A DNA stretch of 64,000 nt from Dactylosporangium siamense (GCF_016862795.1 NZ_BONQ01000081.1:186001-250000), one strand, 5' to 3'; positions 1 through 8,877 are shown, numbered from the stretch's first letter. A program made the numbers and translations. The notes: generated by a model not told the origin, from the sequence alone.

Positions 1-1
1 G

Positions 2-199
2 GTGATCGACGGGTTCTGCCATGATGGCCGGATCACCAGCCGGCTCATCGATGGGTCCGACCGGCCCGCAGCACGCGTGCGACTGGCGGACGCCGCTGCT
101 GCGACAGCCATGCCGGTGTACGCCGAGCAACGCCGCCCCCTGATGACCGCCGTGCTTCCCGACTCCGACGGAGTCCTGCGCGCCCGCTGGACCGCATAG
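2..199 (+). CDS. 3' end of an unidentified gene (cut by window start)
   Basis: An open frame enters from the left edge and stops with TAG at 197-199, giving 65 residues (C-terminus VLRARWTA). Most third codon positions are G or C, as in the neighbouring genes, so it is probably the tail of a real protein. No family could be recognised and no start codon can be chosen because the frame is open at the edge. It ends 18 bases before the stop of the convergent gene on the other strand. Confidence 0.4.
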   Translation: MIDGFCHDGRITSRLIDGSDRPAARVRLADAAAATAMPVYAEQRRPLMTAVLPDSDGVLRARWTA

Positions 200-217
200 C
201 CGGTAAGGACGCCGGTC

Positions 218-1423
218 TCAGCCCTGGCGGGCCGCGGACGGGGACGCCGGGGCGACCCGGCAGAGATGCGGCGGGACGCCCGTCACGGCCAGGGACTCGT
301 CGAGCAGCGCGGTCCAGAGCGGGCGCCAGCGTTCGGTGCGGGCGGCCGTCTCCTCGCGCAGCAACGCCAGGCTGACGGTGGGGTAGGGCGGCTGCCACCA
401 GCTGGGAGCGTGGTCGTAGGCCCGCTGCACCACCGCGTCGGGTCCGGTGGCGTCGATGCGCAGGTAGAGCCAGCGCCCCGAGTCGGGGGCGGCGTCGGCC
501 TCGCGGAGCGCCGTCACGAGGTCGGCGAGCGGGCCGGTGACCTGCTGGCCGGACTCGGTGCGAAACGCGGTGCGGTAGTGCGGGCCCCACTGCACGGTCA
601 GGACGTCGACGCCGTCGGTGCGCAGCTGTGCCGCGAGGTCCCGCAGCGCGTCGCCGCCGGTCGCCGGCCGGGGCTGTTCCGGCGCGTCGCGCATGACCCG
701 CTCGACGAGGCCGGCCTGCTGGTCGGGGCCGCTGAACGGCACCGTGCGCCCGGCCGGTTCGCCGTCGCCGGCGGGGTGTTCGGGCCAGGTGCTGCCCGGT
801 GCCAGCCCGGCCCGGCCCGCCGCCGCGAGGGCGGTGTCCGGGTCGATCGCCGGTTCGCGCGTGGCCGTGCGGGCCTGTTCCACGGCGGTGAACAGGGCCA
901 GGTCGGCGGCGCGGTCCCGGGCCGCGTCGCGCAGGCGGGCCAGCAGCTGCCGGCCGCCGGCCGGGTCGGTGGTGAGCTGCTCGGCCGCCTCGGCGAGGGC
1001 TCTCTCCGAGTCCGCGAGCAGGAACTGGCATCCGTCTTCGCGCAGTTCCGCCGGGTACGGGGCGCGGCTCCACCCGGCGCCGTCCCACCAGTACACGAAG
1101 CCGACCGGTTCGGCACCGGCGAGCAGCGCCTGGAGCCAGGACCACGGCAGCCACGCCGGGCCGCCCGCGAGCAGATCGACCGGCTCCCGGCACATCTCGA
1201 TCTCGCTGTTGTCCAGGTCCAGCCCGTAGAGCACCGCTCGGCCGCCGGTCACGGGCAGCAGCCCCCACCAGCCGTTGCCGATGTCGCGCATCCGCAGCCC
1301 GTCGGCGGTGACGTCGTAACCCGGCAGGCTGCTGGATGGTCGGCCGGCGGTCAGTGCGGCCAGCAGGGCCGGCTCGGCCCACAGGTCGCGCGGGTCCGGC
1401 AGGTCGGTTACGGGCACGGTCAT
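218..1423 (-). CDS. Hypothetical cytosolic protein, 401 aa
   Basis: The product begins MTVPVTDLPDPRDLW, with a GGGGGA ribosome binding site seven bases before the ATG; the frame stays open further upstream but that part lacks coding bias and overlaps the divergent GrpB-like gene. It is rich in Trp and acidic residues, with no signal peptide and no membrane segment. The N-terminal half (about residues 10-110) has patterns such as GNGWWGLLPV and WLPWSWLQALL, as in proteins that describe a ligand or tag by a beta-rich fold, but I could not assign a family. Not recognised; the coding call rests on length, codon bias and the ribosome binding site. Confidence 0.7.
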   Translation of the reverse strand: MTVPVTDLPDPRDLWAEPALLAALTAGRPSSSLPGYDVTADGLRMRDIGNGWWGLLPVTGGRAVLYGLDLDNSEIEMCREPVDLLAGGPAWLPWSWLQALLAGAEPVGFVYWWDGAGWSRAPYPAELREDGCQFLLADSERALAEAAEQLTTDPAGGRQLLARLRDAARDRAADLALFTAVEQARTATREPAIDPDTALAAAGRAGLAPGSTWPEHPAGDGEPAGRTVPFSGPDQQAGLVERVMRDAPEQPRPATGGDALRDLAAQLRTDGVDVLTVQWGPHYRTAFRTESGQQVTGPLADLVTALREADAAPDSGRWLYLRIDATGPDAVVQRAYDHAPSWWQPPYPTVSLALLREETAARTERWRPLWTALLDESLAVTGVPPHLCRVAPASPSAARQG

Positions 1424-1511
1424 CGTTGGTTCCCCCGTCTGGTCGCGTGCGTGACCGCCGCGAGTGTACGGCGACGCTGCCGCCCGTCGGTGATGTGGCA
1501 GCCTGGGATGT

Positions 1512-2072
1512 ATGCCGATCACCGTGGTGGCGTACGACCCGGACTGGCCGTCGCGCTTCGGGCGGGAACGTGCCGTGTTGGAGGAGGCGCTGGCTCCTTG
1601 GCTGATAGGTGGGGTACACCACGTCGGTTCGACGGCCGTGCCGGGTCTGGCGGCCAAGCCCATCATCGACATCGTGGCCGGCGTCCGGGACCTGGCCGGC
1701 GCGGCGCCGGCCATCGGGGTGCTGGCTGAGCACGGATACGTGCACGCGCCGCACCGCCCACGGGCCTACTGGTTCTACCGGACGGCGACGCGCTCGGCCG
1801 AGCACACCCACCACCTGCACCTGACCGAACCTGGCAGCGACCTGTGGCGCGAGCGGCTCGCCTTCCGTGACGCATTGCGCGGTGACCCCGCACTTCGCCA
1901 GGAGTACCAGGCGTTGAAGCTCAGCTTGGCGGAATCACACGACGTCGTTGACGGGTACACCGCAGACAAACGGGACTTCGTTGCACGGGTGCTCGCCTCC
2001 GCCGGCGTCACGCTGGCCCCACGTCCCGCCACCGCCGTGATCAACACGCTGGATCCTGGCGATCCCCGCTGA
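1512..2072 (+). CDS. GrpB family protein (UPF0157 nucleotidyltransferase fold)
   Basis: A 186-residue protein matching the GrpB/UPF0157 family, small proteins with a nucleotidyltransferase-like fold. The N-terminus ITVVAYDPDWPSRF is the usual family opening, followed by the signature HHVGSTAVPGLAAKPIIDI (about residues 35-53), in which GST and D are the conserved nucleotidyltransferase positions. A HTHHLHLT histidine-rich strand follows near residues 97-104, and the tail YTADKRDFVARVLASAG is typical of the family. Length is normal. The ATG at 1512 is the first in frame. It is transcribed away from the preceding minus-strand gene, with about 90 bases between starts. Cellular function is not established for most members. 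Confidence 0.88.
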   Translation: MPITVVAYDPDWPSRFGRERAVLEEALAPWLIGGVHHVGSTAVPGLAAKPIIDIVAGVRDLAGAAPAIGVLAEHGYVHAPHRPRAYWFYRTATRSAEHTHHLHLTEPGSDLWRERLAFRDALRGDPALRQEYQALKLSLAESHDVVDGYTADKRDFVARVLASAGVTLAPRPATAVINTLDPGDPR

Positions 2073-2080
2073 GCATTCGG

Positions 2081-2371
2081 CTACGGCGCCTCGTCCACGC
2101 CGTTGTCTGTGAGTGGAACCGAGAACATGCCCGGGATCCGCCGGTCATAGCGTTCGATCTCCAGCTCGGCCTTTCGCACCTCCAGCGCGCTCTGCCGGTT
2201 CTGCTCCTCAGCCAGCTTCGCCTTTGCCTGCTCCAACTTGGCCTTCTCCTTGGCCATCGCCAATTTGAACTCGTGCCGGCGGGACTGGAGATGCTTGACG
2301 AACCCGGCGGTGCTGCCGCCGAAGACGAACAAGAATATGACGATGTACCAGAACACGTCGTCGAACGTCAC
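2081..2371 (-). CDS. Small membrane-anchored coiled-coil protein, 96 aa
   Basis: GTG start at 2371 is preceded by GGAGG at five bases. Residues 4-25 (DVFWYIVIFLFVFGGSTAGFV) form one membrane segment. Residues 30-75 are a highly charged Lys/Glu/Ala-rich stretch (KLAMAKEKAKLEQAKAKLAEEQ) with heptad spacing, so a cytoplasmic coiled coil is likely. The tail is short and acidic. Architecture is like small actinobacterial phage-shock or envelope accessory proteins, but no specific family was recognised. It is convergent with the GrpB-like gene, nine bases away. Confidence 0.65.
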   Translation of the reverse strand: MTFDDVFWYIVIFLFVFGGSTAGFVKHLQSRRHEFKLAMAKEKAKLEQAKAKLAEEQNRQSALEVRKAELEIERYDRRIPGMFSVPLTDNGVDEAP

Positions 2372-2428
2372 AACGCCTCCATAGGCCGGGCGACTTTCCT
2401 GAACGAGTCGACGGAACCACGATGCGGC

Positions 2429-2845
2429 ATGGCCACCATACGGGGATGCGTCAAGTTCGATGGGGCGTCCTCATCGCCCGGGGAAACCCTGACCGAACCG
2501 ATCTCGTGCGACCGGTTGCCGCCGCCGCAGCAACGCTGCGGCTGGTTCGGCGACTTCGTCAGCGACGACGGCACGGTGGTGCGGCACCGGATGCAGCTGG
2601 ACGGGAGACTTCCGCAGGGCGCGACCGCCGGCGAGTCCATCCCGGCCCGCGACACCGGAGGCCTCGCGCAGATCTACCCGGCGACCGGCAGCCCGGAGTG
2701 GAAACCGTACGCCAAGATCCTCGCCGGGTCCGCTGTCGCGTTCCTCGTCGGCCTCGCCCTGCTGAGGCCGTGGTCATGGCGGCGCCGATGGCGGCAACGG
2801 CGCGCGGCTGCGGGTCGGGATACCGTCGGTGTAGCACCGCGGTGA
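2429..2845 (+). CDS. Putative single-pass membrane protein, 138 aa
   Basis: The frame is open from 2273, but the part before 2429 overlaps the divergent small membrane gene, so the ATG at 2429 (MATIRGCVKF) is preferred; no clear ribosome binding site precedes it. Residues 1-95 are a Cys-containing segment (CDRLPPPQQRCGWFGDF) likely outside the membrane. Residues 96-115 (AKILAGSAVAFLVGLALLRPW) make a membrane span, followed by a strongly basic tail (RRRWRQRR) that would stay in the cytosol, so the orientation is N-out/C-in without a classical signal peptide. Function unknown. Confidence 0.55.
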   Translation: MATIRGCVKFDGASSSPGETLTEPISCDRLPPPQQRCGWFGDFVSDDGTVVRHRMQLDGRLPQGATAGESIPARDTGGLAQIYPATGSPEWKPYAKILAGSAVAFLVGLALLRPWSWRRRWRQRRAAAGRDTVGVAPR

Positions 2846-2995
2846 TGCAGCGGCTTATGACGGCTGGTGATGCTCGGGAGGTCACTGTCGAGCTCGACGT
2901 CGATGTGAAGAGTCCGCACGCTGGAATACGTCGGCCGTCTGCGGTCCAGGTCAGGATCAGGTGAGCATTCACCTCACCCTGGGCTGGAGGCGGCC

Positions 2996-4240
2996 ATGGT
3001 TACCGCACGAGTCGACGACCTGGATGTGCCGACCAATCGCAAGGACGCCAAGGTCCTCGCGAGGATACCCGCGCTCACCGGACTGCGATGGTGGGCCGCG
3101 CTGGGCGTCTTCCTCTATCATGCCGTGACGCTGCCCGGCATCTTCGCGCCGTCGGCCACCATGAAACCGATCCAGTTCATCCTCGCCCCGGCCGGCAGCC
3201 TCGGCGTGTCCTTCTTCTTCGTCCTCAGTGGATTCGTGCTGACCTGGTCGGCCCGCCCGAAGGACACGCCGGTGTCGTTCTGGCGGCGCCGCGCGGTCCG
3301 CATCTACCCGAACCACTGGGCCGGTCTCCTGCTGGCCGTCGGCGTGATGGTGCTGGTCAGCGACTACACCCAGTTGCACGACGTCGTCCGGGTCGCGCTG
3401 CTCGTCCAGACCTGGACACCGAGCTTCATCGTCGCCACCGGCGTCAACGGGGTCAGCTGGACGCTCGCCTGCGAGATGTTCTTCTACCTCTGCTTCCCGC
3501 TGCTCATCCTGCTGATCCGCAAGATCGCACCGGCGCGCCTGTACTACTGGGCGGCCGGCATCGTCGCCGCCGTCTTCCTCTTCCCGGTGCTCACGTCGCT
3601 GCTGCCGGCCCAGCCGGTGATGCCCTACGGGCCGCCGGTCTCCGAGGCCGCCTCCTGGTTCGTCGAGCGGTTCCCGGTGACCAGGATGGCCGAATTCGCG
3701 CTGGGCATCGTGCTGGCCCGCATCGTGCTGGCCGGCCGCTGGTTCCGGCTCCCGTCGTGGATCGCCTGGGCCGTCCTGGCCGCCGGCTACGTCGTCGCCA
3801 TGTACAACCAGGGCAACCTGTACGGTCGGATCGCGATCACGCTGATCCCGGTCGCGGTGCTCGTGGCCAACGCCGCCACCTCCGACGTCGCCGGTCGGCC
3901 GTCGCTGGCCAGCCGGCCGACCATGGTGTTCCTGGGCAACGTCTCGTTCGCGTTCTACATCGTGCACCTGACCGTGCTCAGCAACATCGGCAGGCTGTTC
4001 CCGGCCGCCCGGACCACCGCGATCGGGTTCGGCATCATGGTGCTCGCCCTGGTCGTCACCTTCGCACTCGCGTGGCTGCTGCACGTGGCGGTCGAGAAGC
4101 CCGTGTACCGCCGGTTCGCCACGAGCCGGGCCGAACGCAACGCGGTCCCGGACGGTCCCACGGAAGGCCGCGACGCCCGCCAGGCGGAACACCACGAGGC
4201 CGGCCGCGACGCCCGTCAGACGCAAACACCGGTCAACTGA
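2996..4240 (+). CDS. Acyltransferase family 3 membrane protein
   Basis: A 414-residue multi-pass protein of the acyltransferase 3 family (OafA/YrhL/NodX type), which moves acetyl or other acyl groups from a cytosolic donor onto sugars or antibiotics at the membrane. The family opening IPALTGLRWWAALGVFLYH carries the catalytic-type His near residue 41, followed by GVSFFFVLSGFVL (about residues 72-84) and the RRRAVRIYP motif near residue 103. About ten hydrophobic segments follow up to residue 370. The last 45 residues are hydrophilic and His/Arg-rich. No substrate can be read from the neighbours, so it may act on a cell-wall polymer or a metabolite. Confidence 0.85.
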   Translation: MVTARVDDLDVPTNRKDAKVLARIPALTGLRWWAALGVFLYHAVTLPGIFAPSATMKPIQFILAPAGSLGVSFFFVLSGFVLTWSARPKDTPVSFWRRRAVRIYPNHWAGLLLAVGVMVLVSDYTQLHDVVRVALLVQTWTPSFIVATGVNGVSWTLACEMFFYLCFPLLILLIRKIAPARLYYWAAGIVAAVFLFPVLTSLLPAQPVMPYGPPVSEAASWFVERFPVTRMAEFALGIVLARIVLAGRWFRLPSWIAWAVLAAGYVVAMYNQGNLYGRIAITLIPVAVLVANAATSDVAGRPSLASRPTMVFLGNVSFAFYIVHLTVLSNIGRLFPAARTTAIGFGIMVLALVVTFALAWLLHVAVEKPVYRRFATSRAERNAVPDGPTEGRDARQAEHHEAGRDARQTQTPVN

Positions 4241-4249
4241 TCCGACCGA

Positions 4250-4295
4250 CCGCCGCCGTTCGGGATGCCTGTCCAGGGATCCCGGACGGCGGCGG
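4250..4295. terminator. Bidirectional hairpin terminator
   Basis: Arms 4250-4266 and 4279-4295 pair over 17 positions with a single G:U, leaving a 12-base loop. It lies between two convergent genes and can serve both strands. There is no U-tract, which is usual in actinomycetes. Confidence 0.75.
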
Positions 4296-4298
4296 AGG

Positions 4299-4511
4299 CT
4301 ATTGCGCCGAGTGTCCGAGCACCCGGTCGGGCGTCAGCAGGTTCTTCTCCTTGCGCCGGCCGGCCTGCGTCGAGACCAGCAGGTCGTCGCCGTCCCGCAG
4401 GACCCAGACGACGGAGGTCTGCGGCCCGCCGTCCGGGTTGAGGGTGCCCAGCACCGCGATGTTCGGGCCGTCGACGAGCGCTCGGGCGTTGGCACTCAGC
4501 GTCACGATCAT
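4299..4511 (-). CDS. Truncated PPOX-type (F420/FMN split-barrel) oxidoreductase, 70 aa
   Basis: The 70 residues match the N-terminal half of pyridoxamine-5'-phosphate-oxidase-like split-barrel proteins: an opening strand ending in IAVLGTLNPDGGPQTSVVWV, then LLVSTQAGRRKEKNL, the usual segment that binds the cofactor phosphate. Full members are about 130-150 residues. Here the frame changes to LLTPDRVLGHSAQ and stops right after the KEKNL motif, just before a strong terminator hairpin, so the second half of the barrel is missing. It is probably a decayed gene or a sequence shift; the start (ATG, 4511) is the normal family start. Confidence 0.5.
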   Translation of the reverse strand: MIVTLSANARALVDGPNIAVLGTLNPDGGPQTSVVWVLRDGDDLLVSTQAGRRKEKNLLTPDRVLGHSAQ

Positions 4512-4520
4512 CGCGCGAGC

Positions 4521-5897
4521 CTACCGGGGCAGGTCCGGACCGTTGGCTGGCCGCTCGGCTGAGGCGGCCGCGGCCGCGGCGTCGGCGGCGACGGCACGCG
4601 GCGCGAACGCCAGCCCCAGCCCGGTGACCGCGGCGGCAGCGACGACGTAGAGGGCCACCGACAGCGTGGTGCCGGTGGCGTCGATGAGCTTGATGGCGAC
4701 GATCGGGGCGAGGGCGCCACCGAAGATGCCGGAGATCTGGTACCCCATCGAGGCGCCGGAGTAGCGCAACCGGGTGGAGAACAGCTCGGCGATGAAGGCG
4801 GCCTGCGGGCCGTACATGGCGGCGTGGCCGACGAGCGCGACGACCACCGCGAGGACGATCGCGGGCCGGCTGCCGGTGTCCAGCAGCGGGAAGAACGCGA
4901 ACGCCCAGACGGCCGTGAGGAGGGTCCCGCCCGCGAACACGAGGCGCCGGCCGAACCGGTCCGACAGCACCCCGGACAGGGGGATGAGCGCCAGTTGCAG
5001 GGCCGAGCCGATGAGCACGGCGCTCAGCGCCGCACTGCGGGGCAGGTGGACGGTGTCGGTGACGTACGTCAGCACATACAGCGTGAACGTGTAGAACGAG
5101 ACATCGACGCCGATCCGGGTGGCCATCGCGGCGAGGAGGCTCCTCGGGTGCCGTGCCAGCACCGCCCGCAACGGCGCGCGGACCTTCGCCGCGGCCGCGG
5201 TGACCTCGGCGAACATCGGTGACTCGGTGACCGCGACCCGGATCCACAGGCCGACGACGACCAGCACGCCGGACAGCAGGAACGGGATCCGCCAGCCCCA
5301 CGACACGAAGGCCGCTTCGGACTGCACCGTGTTGAGCAGCCACAGCACGCCGGCGGCGAGGAGGTTGCCGGCCGGGACGCCGACCTGCGGCCAGGACGCG
5401 TTGAGCCCGCGCCGGGCGGTGCCGCCGTGCTCCATCGCCATCACCACCGCGCCGCCCCACTCCCCGCCGAGGCCGAACCCCTGCAGGAACCGAAGCACGA
5501 CGAGCAGGACGGGCGCCGCGGCGCCCCACTGCGCGTAGGTGGGCAGCAGCCCGATCAACAGGGTCGCGGTGCCCATCAGGATCAGCGTCGTCATGAGGAC
5601 GCTCTTGCGGCCGACCCGGTCGCCGAAGTGGCCGAACACGATGCCGCCGAGCGGCCGGGCGACGAACCCGACGGCGTACGTGGTGAACGCGAGCAGGGTG
5701 CCGGTGAGCGGGGAGAACGACGGGAAGAACAGCCGGCCGAAGACGAGGGCGGCGGCCGAGCCGTAGAGGAAGAAGTCGTACCACTCCAGCGAGGTGCCGA
5801 TGAGCGTGGCGACGATGACCCGGCGGGGCGCGGGCCGGTGGTCCGTCCGGGTCTCGATCGGCGGCCGGGTCGGTGCTTCGTGCGTCCGTGATGCCAT
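4521..5897 (-). CDS. MFS transporter, metabolite:H+ symporter (MHS) type
   Basis: A 458-residue major facilitator protein with about twelve membrane segments. The first loop IGTSLEWYDFFLYG and the inter-helix motif GHFGDRVGRKSVL (about residues 87-99) are signatures of the MHS subfamily (ProP, ShiA, KgtP), which imports organic acids, osmolytes or shikimate with protons. RFLQGFGLGGEWGGA near residues 138-152 is the second family signature. Residues 1-25 are a hydrophilic cytosolic tail. The last 25 residues are Ala-rich. Substrate cannot be inferred. It is transcribed alone on the minus strand; the region upstream (5898-5988) separates it from the ABC operon. Confidence 0.87.
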   Translation of the reverse strand: MASRTHEAPTRPPIETRTDHRPAPRRVIVATLIGTSLEWYDFFLYGSAAALVFGRLFFPSFSPLTGTLLAFTTYAVGFVARPLGGIVFGHFGDRVGRKSVLMTTLILMGTATLLIGLLPTYAQWGAAAPVLLVVLRFLQGFGLGGEWGGAVVMAMEHGGTARRGLNASWPQVGVPAGNLLAAGVLWLLNTVQSEAAFVSWGWRIPFLLSGVLVVVGLWIRVAVTESPMFAEVTAAAAKVRAPLRAVLARHPRSLLAAMATRIGVDVSFYTFTLYVLTYVTDTVHLPRSAALSAVLIGSALQLALIPLSGVLSDRFGRRLVFAGGTLLTAVWAFAFFPLLDTGSRPAIVLAVVVALVGHAAMYGPQAAFIAELFSTRLRYSGASMGYQISGIFGGALAPIVAIKLIDATGTTLSVALYVVAAAAVTGLGLAFAPRAVAADAAAAAASAERPANGPDLPR

Positions 5898-5988
5898 GGT
5901 GGGCTCCTTGCGGATCGTGAGAGGAAGCTCACCACCAAGCTATGGATTGTCGTGCGTCCCTGGCCCCTCCCAGGATGCGGCGCAGCCG

Positions 5989-7263
5989 TCAGGTGGTGCG
6001 GACCGACCGGTAGGCGCGCAGCGCGGGCGCCAGTCCGGTGAGCAGGCCGATGAGCAGCGTCAGCGCGACCGTCTGGGCGTACAGCGCCACCGGCACCTCC
6101 ATCCGGTCCAGCCGCACCTGCGGTATCTGGTTGAACAGGTCCGGGTTCAGGGAGCCGGCGGCGAGGCCGAGCCCGGCCGCCAGTACGGCGACGGTCGCGG
6201 CGGTGAAGAGGTTCTCCAGCAGCGCGATGGCGCCGATCGCCGACCGGGAGGCGCCCAGCGCGCGCAGCGTCGCGAACTGCGGCGCCCGGACCTCGATGAA
6301 GGCGGTCGCCACGAACGCCACCGCGAGCATGCCCAGGAGCACCACGATCGCCGCGAAGCGCTGCCCGTCGCGCCGTTGGGCGGTGAGGATGGGCAGGATC
6401 TGGTCGACGTTGTCGACCCGCTGGGGGTCCTGGGGGCGGCCGCCGACCACCTGGGCGGCGGTCCGGATCAGGCCGTAGGTGTCCGAGCAGCGGGTGGGCT
6501 CGCACCGCCAGGCGATCTGGACCGGTCGCGGCGTCGCCTGCGCCAGGCCGAGCACGTTCTGGTTGACCAGGCCGCCGGTGGTGAAGGCCTTGTTGAGCTC
6601 GCTGTACGTGCCGAACACCGGCACGTTCAGCAGCGCGATGCCGGCGCCGGTCCCACCGCCGCCGGTCCGGGACGCCGGGGGCGCGGCGGTGGCCGCGGAA
6701 CGGGCCGTGCGGCCGGGGTCCGTCCGGGCGGCCGGCTCGGCGGCGAGCAGCACGGTCACGGCGGCCGGGGTGGTCAGCCGGAGGCGCTCGGCGGTGGCCG
6801 ACTCCAGCAGGATCGCCGGGCCGAGCCGCTGGTCGCTCATCACGGTCCGCCACGCGTCGTCGTCCGCGATGGCCGGCGTCATGAGGCGCCAGGCCGGGGT
6901 GACCGCGCGCAGCTCCAGGGTGGGCGCGTCGGCGGGGTTCGTGCTCGGCGAGGTCCGCAGGCGCGCGCTCAGGCTGACCGACGTGGCCGGGCGGAACCAC
7001 GGGTAGCTGCGGCCGATCTCGTCGAGCCGCGCGTTGAACGTCCGCAGCTGCTCGACGCTCAGCGGCTCCTCCAGCCCGCTCGTGTACGTCTCGGCGTAGC
7101 CGAAGACCGCCGCGCCGTACCGCTCCACGGCGGTCTTCGAGGCCTCGGCGGACAGCGCGGTGAACAGCTGCACGCCGATGGAGAGCAGCAGGATGAGGCC
7201 GAAGATCGAGTTGCGGCGCCAGTTGTGCCGGAACTCGCGCAGGCCGAGCCGGACGACGCGCAT
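5989..7263 (-). CDS. FtsX-like (MacB-type) ABC transporter permease
   Basis: A 424-residue permease with one N-terminal membrane segment (SIFGLILLLSIGVQLFTALSA, about residues 18-38), a periplasm-like domain of about 220 residues, and three C-terminal segments around residues 280-410 in the FtsX arrangement. ATLRALGASRSAIGAIALLE near residue 325 is the typical coupling loop of MacB/LolC/FtsX proteins. These permeases do not pump small molecules through a channel but move or release envelope lipids, lipoproteins or peptides mechanically. Its start overlaps the stop of the ATPase gene by one base, so the two are translationally coupled. Last gene of the four-gene operon. Confidence 0.85.
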   Translation of the reverse strand: MRVVRLGLREFRHNWRRNSIFGLILLLSIGVQLFTALSAEASKTAVERYGAAVFGYAETYTSGLEEPLSVEQLRTFNARLDEIGRSYPWFRPATSVSLSARLRTSPSTNPADAPTLELRAVTPAWRLMTPAIADDDAWRTVMSDQRLGPAILLESATAERLRLTTPAAVTVLLAAEPAARTDPGRTARSAATAAPPASRTGGGGTGAGIALLNVPVFGTYSELNKAFTTGGLVNQNVLGLAQATPRPVQIAWRCEPTRCSDTYGLIRTAAQVVGGRPQDPQRVDNVDQILPILTAQRRDGQRFAAIVVLLGMLAVAFVATAFIEVRAPQFATLRALGASRSAIGAIALLENLFTAATVAVLAAGLGLAAGSLNPDLFNQIPQVRLDRMEVPVALYAQTVALTLLIGLLTGLAPALRAYRSVRTT

Positions 7264-7976
7264 CAGCCACCGCCCGCGGCGGCGGGCTCGTCGTCGTGGA
7301 GGGTGCCGCCGCCGAGCCGGACCCGGCGCCCGCAGCGGCCGGCGACGGCGTCGTCGTGGGTCACCAGCACCAGGGCCGCACCGAGGTCGGCGACCGAGGC
7401 CAGCAGCAGTTCGATGACGACGTCGGCCGTCTCGCCGTCGAGCGAGCCCGTCGGCTCGTCGGCGAGCACCAGGTCGGGCCGCTTGACCAGCGCCCGCGCG
7501 ATGGAGACCCGCTGCTGCTCGCCGCCGGACAGCTGCGCGGGCCGCGACCGGGCCCGGTCCGTGAGGCCGACCCGTTCGAGGGCCTCCCGGGCCGCCCTGG
7601 CCCCCTCGCGCGGGCCGAGGCCGGCCAGGAGGCAGCCGTATTCGACGTTCTGCTGCGCGGTGAGGTTCGGCAGCAGCCGGAAGTCCTGGAACACGAAGCC
7701 GATGGAGCGGGCCCGCAGTTTCGAGCAGCGCCGGTCGCCGGCGGCGCGGATGTCGACGCCGAGCATGTGGTGGCGACCCTCGTCGAACGGGATGAACAGG
7801 CCGAGCGCGCGCAGCAGCGTCGACTTGCCGGAGCCCGACCGGCCCTGGATCGCCACCGAGTCGCCGGCCGTGACGGTCAGGTCGACGCCGTTGAGCAGCC
7901 GCAGGTGCTCGCCGGACGGGAGGCGGAAACTCTTGCTGGCGCCCTCGACCTCGACCACGACGTCGTCAGCCGGCAA
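7263..7976 (-). CDS. ABC transporter ATP-binding protein (LolD/MacB type)
   Basis: A 237-residue ATPase: Walker A GRSGSGKSTLL (about residues 45-55), Q-loop FVFQDFRLLPNLTAQQNVEYG, signature LSGGEQQRVSIARALV (about 145-160), Walker B LVLADEPTGSLDG, switch His in VLVTHDDA. The spacing and QDFRLLPNLTAQQNV are typical of the MacB/LolD/FtsE group that partners FtsX-like permeases, which is the next gene. The gene begins 11 bases inside the 3' end of the adaptor gene. It powers an envelope efflux or release system whose cargo is unknown. Confidence 0.9.
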   Translation of the reverse strand: MPADDVVVEVEGASKSFRLPSGEHLRLLNGVDLTVTAGDSVAIQGRSGSGKSTLLRALGLFIPFDEGRHHMLGVDIRAAGDRRCSKLRARSIGFVFQDFRLLPNLTAQQNVEYGCLLAGLGPREGARAAREALERVGLTDRARSRPAQLSGGEQQRVSIARALVKRPDLVLADEPTGSLDGETADVVIELLLASVADLGAALVLVTHDDAVAGRCGRRVRLGGGTLHDDEPAAAGGG

Positions 7977-8877
7977 AGTCGGACTCCAGCGGGTAGAGCA
8001 CCACGTCGAGTGCCGGGTCGAGGCCGGTGACCTCGACGTACGCGTCGTCGGCGGCGCCGATCGTGACGCCCGCGGTGCGTTTCCGGCCGTCCGGCTCGAG
8101 GACCACGACCTGGCCGGACCCGGCCCGGCCGCGGACGGCGGACAGCGGCAGCGTCGGCACCTTGTCCTTGACGTTGGTGACGAAGACGACGACGGCGCGC
8201 AGGCCGGCGAAGGCGGGGACGTCGGCCGGGATCGACGCGTACACGTTCACGGCGCCGGAGTCCTTGACGTACACCAGGCTCTCGTAGGTCACCACGAACC
8301 CGGCCGGCCCGCCGATCAGCTCGGCCTTGCCCGTCTTCGGCGGGTTCTGGAAGCTGAACAGCGCCGCCGGCTCGACGACCGGCAGTTTGGCGTGGAAGCC
8401 CGGCGGCTGGACGGCGGCGACCGTTTGGCCGGCCGCGACGGTCTGCGGGTACAACCCGGACAGCAGGCCGCTCACCGGCGCGATGACGTTGGTGCGGGTG
8501 ATCGTGCACGGCGGCGGCCCCTCGGTCGCCGGAGACGGCGTGGCGGCCGGGGTGGCGGCGGGCGCGCAGACCTCGATCTTGCCGATGGTGTCGCCGACAC
8601 TCACTGGCCGCCCGTTGGCGAGGCCGGGGGTCGGGATGAAGTTCCCCGCCTTCGCGGCCGGCACCGGGACGGCGTCGTACGCCTCGACGATGCCCTCGAG
8701 GCGGATCGTGGAGTAGATGTCGCGCCGCTCGACCCTGATCGTCGCGGGCCGGCCCGAGCCGGAGGCGGTGATCGCGTCGGCCGGGCCGCCCGTGGGCGCC
8801 TGCGGGCCGGAGCAACCGGCGCTGAGCCCCGCGCCGAGCAGGACGGCCAACGCCACCCGCAGTGTTGCCGGATTCAA
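7966..8877 (-). CDS. Lipoprotein adaptor (HlyD/MacA-like) of the ABC system
   Basis: 303 residues. The N-terminus ends in a lipobox LSAGC (Cys about residue 22), so it is a lipid-anchored extracytoplasmic protein. The body resembles membrane-fusion/adaptor proteins of actinobacterial MacAB-like systems: a strand IRVERRDIYSTIRLEGIVE, a split lipoyl-like segment (VPVPAAKAGNFIPTPGLANGRPVSVGDTIGKIEVC, given here as positions about 73-107) and a C-terminal beta domain with LPLSAVRGRAGSGQVVVLEPDG. It overlaps the upstream lipoprotein gene by four bases (ATGA) and the downstream ATPase gene by eleven, so the order lipoprotein-adaptor-ATPase-permease is one operon. Confidence 0.75.
   Translation of the reverse strand: MNPATLRVALAVLLGAGLSAGCSGPQAPTGGPADAITASGSGRPATIRVERRDIYSTIRLEGIVEAYDAVPVPAAKAGNFIPTPGLANGRPVSVGDTIGKIEVCAPAATPAATPSPATEGPPPCTITRTNVIAPVSGLLSGLYPQTVAAGQTVAAVQPPGFHAKLPVVEPAALFSFQNPPKTGKAELIGGPAGFVVTYESLVYVKDSGAVNVYASIPADVPAFAGLRAVVVFVTNVKDKVPTLPLSAVRGRAGSGQVVVLEPDGRKRTAGVTIGAADDAYVEVTGLDPALDVVLYPLESDFAG

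Noticed and set aside
2959-2974. Small palindrome AGGTGA-GCAT-TCACCT before the acyltransferase
   Set aside because: Only six-base arms and no second copy; too weak to call an operator.
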